Origin: an uncultured Lachnospiraceae bacterium
Lineage (GTDB): Bacteria > Bacillota > Clostridia > Lachnospirales > Lachnospiraceae
Direction of reading: 5' to 3'
DNA: 5,932 nucleotides
Assembly (NCBI GenBank): GCA_944376975.1
Contig: CALWEE010000114.1
Location: 1 to 5,932, forward strand
Shown piece after piece: positions 4,893 to 5,932 of this stretch. Made by a program: the position numbers and the translations under genes. Within the stretch, counting starts at the first letter, position 1, and every line of letters begins with the position of its first letter. A model generated the notes under the pieces. It searched no databases and was not told the DNA's origin. It saw only the letters and a program-made list of their open reading frames with translations.

Positions 4893-5702
4893 TTACCGGT
4901 CTTCCTGTATGTCTTCCTCCGGCGATCCGGCGTCGTCGGAAAGGTCCCGGTCGAAGCAGCGTATGCCCCGGCCTTTCAAAAAACTCTGCCAGTGGTCGCT
5001 CATGGGCTCATCGGTGATCACGCCGGTGATCCGATCGAAACCGCAGGTTTTCACAAAAGTCACCTTATCGAATTTGGTGCTGTCCGCCATCAGGTAGACT
5101 TCATTGGAACATTCGGTCACCCGGCGCCGCATATCCGACTCCAGGCCGGTCTTGTCGCTGATCCCTTCCTCCATGCTCAGTCCCCGGCAGGAGATGAACG
5201 CCTTGTCCAGATGATAACCGGTCAGGCTGTCCAGGGCGGCCCGTCCGAGAAAAGCGCAGTTGCGGCCATCCCAGCTCCCGCCAGTGGAAAAAAGCGTCAC
5301 GTTCTTCCTTTCCGAAAGCCGCTTCATCACTTCCAGGGAATTGGTCATGACGACCAGCGGGATATCCGGAAGCACGTCGGCCACCTGGACGCAGGTACTG
5401 GAAAAGCCGATATAGATACAGTCTCCGGGGACCAGAAGGCGGACCGCCCGAAGGGCCATCTTGCGCTTGGAGTCCACCATGATATGGGACAGCGTCTGAT
5501 AATCCGCCGGATTCATCACCTTCTGTTTCAATACGGCGCCCCCGTAAGTTTTTTCGATCATGCCTTCCTTTTCCAGGACTTTCAGGTCCCTGCGGATCGT
5601 CTCGAAGCTCACGCCGAAGCGTTCCGTCAGATCCGCCACGGACACGCTTTTATGTTCCAAAAGGATATTTTTTATGATCCCCTGTCTTTCTATGCTCAGC
5701 AC
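4893..5702 (-). CDS. DeoR/GlpR-family transcriptional regulator
   Basis: A 269-residue sugar-responsive repressor. Residues 1-57 form the winged helix-turn-helix; the DNA-reading segment is SVADLTERFGVSFETIRRDL, followed by KEGMIEKTYGGAVL, typical of the family. Residues ~78-235 are the DeoRC sensor domain: YIGFSSTC (98-104, where many members have D-x-G-T-T), MTNS (119-122), STGG (139-142), GLSMEEGIS (174-182) and ADSTKFDK (206-213). A sugar phosphate is the usual inducer in this family. The protein is slightly longer than the common ~250 residues, with an acidic tail from ~253. It starts at GTG with GAGAGGGGG about 8 nt upstream; no better start is nearby. It lies upstream of the damaged aldolase operon and shares a sequence element with that promoter, so it probably controls it and itself. 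The gene shows no damage. FucR-like specificity is only inferred from neighbours. Confidence 0.93.
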   Translation of the reverse strand: MLSIERQGIIKNILLEHKSVSVADLTERFGVSFETIRRDLKVLEKEGMIEKTYGGAVLKQKVMNPADYQTLSHIMVDSKRKMALRAVRLLVPGDCIYIGFSSTCVQVADVLPDIPLVVMTNSLEVMKRLSERKNVTLFSTGGSWDGRNCAFLGRAALDSLTGYHLDKAFISCRGLSMEEGISDKTGLESDMRRRVTECSNEVYLMADSTKFDKVTFVKTCGFDRITGVITDEPMSDHWQSFLKGRGIRCFDRDLSDDAGSPEEDIQEDR

Positions 5703-5741
5703 TAAAAGATCCCCCTCTCATTTCTTTCCTGATCTGTTATC

Positions 5742-5770
5742 ATTTTAGCAAAATCTTTGCCGAAAATCCA
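5742..5770 (-). promoter_or_regulatory. Possible second, proximal promoter of the regulator gene
   Basis: On the - strand, TAAAAT (5742-5747) is preceded by an extended -10 TG (TGCTAAAAT) and, 17 nt upstream, by a poor -35 TGGATT (5765-5770). It would give a ~35-nt leader instead of ~137 nt from the distal promoter. AT-rich DNA often yields such matches by chance. Confidence 0.3.
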
Positions 5771-5821
5771 CTTTTCATGGCATTTTTATCTGTTTTTTCT
5801 TTATTTTTCACCAAATTTATA

Positions 5822-5850
5822 TTGAATTATGTTATTTCATGTGGTATTAT
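5822..5850 (+). promoter_or_regulatory. Divergent promoter overlapping the regulator promoter
   Basis: On the + strand, TTGAAT (5822-5827), a 17-nt spacer, and TATTAT (5845-5850). Its -10 overlaps the -10 of the regulator promoter on the other strand, so the two promoters compete for the same DNA. No ORF starts in the remaining ~80 bases, so any gene it drives begins outside the window. Spacing is ideal, but the -10 may only be the palindromic reflection of the opposite TATAAT. Confidence 0.45.
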
Positions 5851-5878
5851 AGCCGTAAAGCCACATAATTTCAATTGT
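5837..5878. promoter_or_regulatory. Candidate DeoR-family operator at the regulator promoter
   Basis: Inverted repeat ATGTGG (5839-5844) ... CCACAT (5861-5866), centred on the overlapping -10 boxes. The outer arms ATTGAATTATG (5821-5831) and CATAATTTCAAT (5864-5875) are also nearly complementary, with one extra base. The half-sites recur at the aldolase promoter, with spacing 9 nt shorter here (18 against 27 nt), close to one helical turn. Confidence 0.58.
5846..5874 (-). promoter_or_regulatory. Main promoter of the DeoR-type regulator gene
   Basis: On the - strand, TTGAAA (5869-5874), a 17-nt spacer, and a perfect TATAAT (5846-5851). Transcription would start near 5839, leaving a ~137-nt AT-rich leader in which I see no clear riboswitch or long hairpin. 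The CCACATAATT element lies mostly in the spacer and touches the -35, and the partner half-site ATGTG (5839-5843) sits at the start point, consistent with autorepression. Confidence 0.75.
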
Positions 5879-5932
5879 TTTTTTTAGCTTCTATCGTTTT
5901 TATGTAGAAAACCATACATTATTTCTCTTGAT

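Noticed and set aside
4992..5705. 237-codon open frame on the + strand
   Set aside because: Antisense to the DeoR-type regulator, which has a textbook helix-turn-helix; the + frame has no recognisable features.
1..5932. CRISPR arrays, tRNA or rRNA genes, insertion sequences, phage attachment sites
   Set aside because: I looked for regularly spaced repeats, cloverleaf-like segments, terminal inverted repeats and transposase motifs and saw none.

Overview
The window holds two unrelated functional blocks that face each other across a strong hairpin at about 3375-3415. Codon use is GC-rich, the intergenic DNA is AT-rich, Shine-Dalgarno sites are strong, and the genes are of clostridial type (PAS-less sensory-type [FeFe]-hydrogenase, DRTGG proteins, DeoR-controlled deoxysugar genes). 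Together these suggest an anaerobic Firmicute of class Clostridia, perhaps Lachnospiraceae or a relative. The assignment is inference; there is no rRNA or other phylogenetic marker here.

Block 1 (30-3345, + strand) is a tight five-gene operon: DRTGG-domain protein, RsbW/histidine-kinase-type ATPase, [FeFe]-hydrogenase-like protein with N-terminal 2x[4Fe-4S] and C-terminal RnfB-type [4Fe-4S] modules, second DRTGG-domain protein, and PHP-domain phosphoesterase. Gaps are 1, 28 and 21 nt, and the last pair overlaps by 4 nt. The hydrogenase keeps the H-cluster cysteines but has changed proton-path and second-sphere residues. That pattern fits H2 or redox sensing better than catalysis. The likely logic is that the hydrogenase senses H2 or redox state and passes a signal to the ATPase, DRTGG and PHP partners. 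No catalytic HydABC genes are in the window.

Block 2 (3453-5702, - strand) is a DeoR-family repressor followed, after its own terminator and a new promoter, by what was a sugar-phosphate pathway: class II aldolase, FGGY sugar kinase, and iron-dependent alcohol dehydrogenase of FucO type. This gene set suggests L-fucose or L-rhamnose use, where lactaldehyde is reduced to 1,2-propanediol. All three structural genes are damaged. The aldolase has an in-frame deletion of about 50 codons that removes its HxH zinc ligands. The kinase keeps only its N-terminal third and is joined to the last ~70 codons of the dehydrogenase. The repressor and its promoters look intact.

Regulatory DNA: the repressor promoter (5846-5874) and the aldolase promoter (4766-4794) share the sequence CCACATAATT inside the -35/-10 spacer and a second ATGTG half-site, which makes this a good candidate operator. 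At the right edge a second, oppositely directed promoter overlaps the repressor promoter, so a divergent gene probably starts just outside the window.
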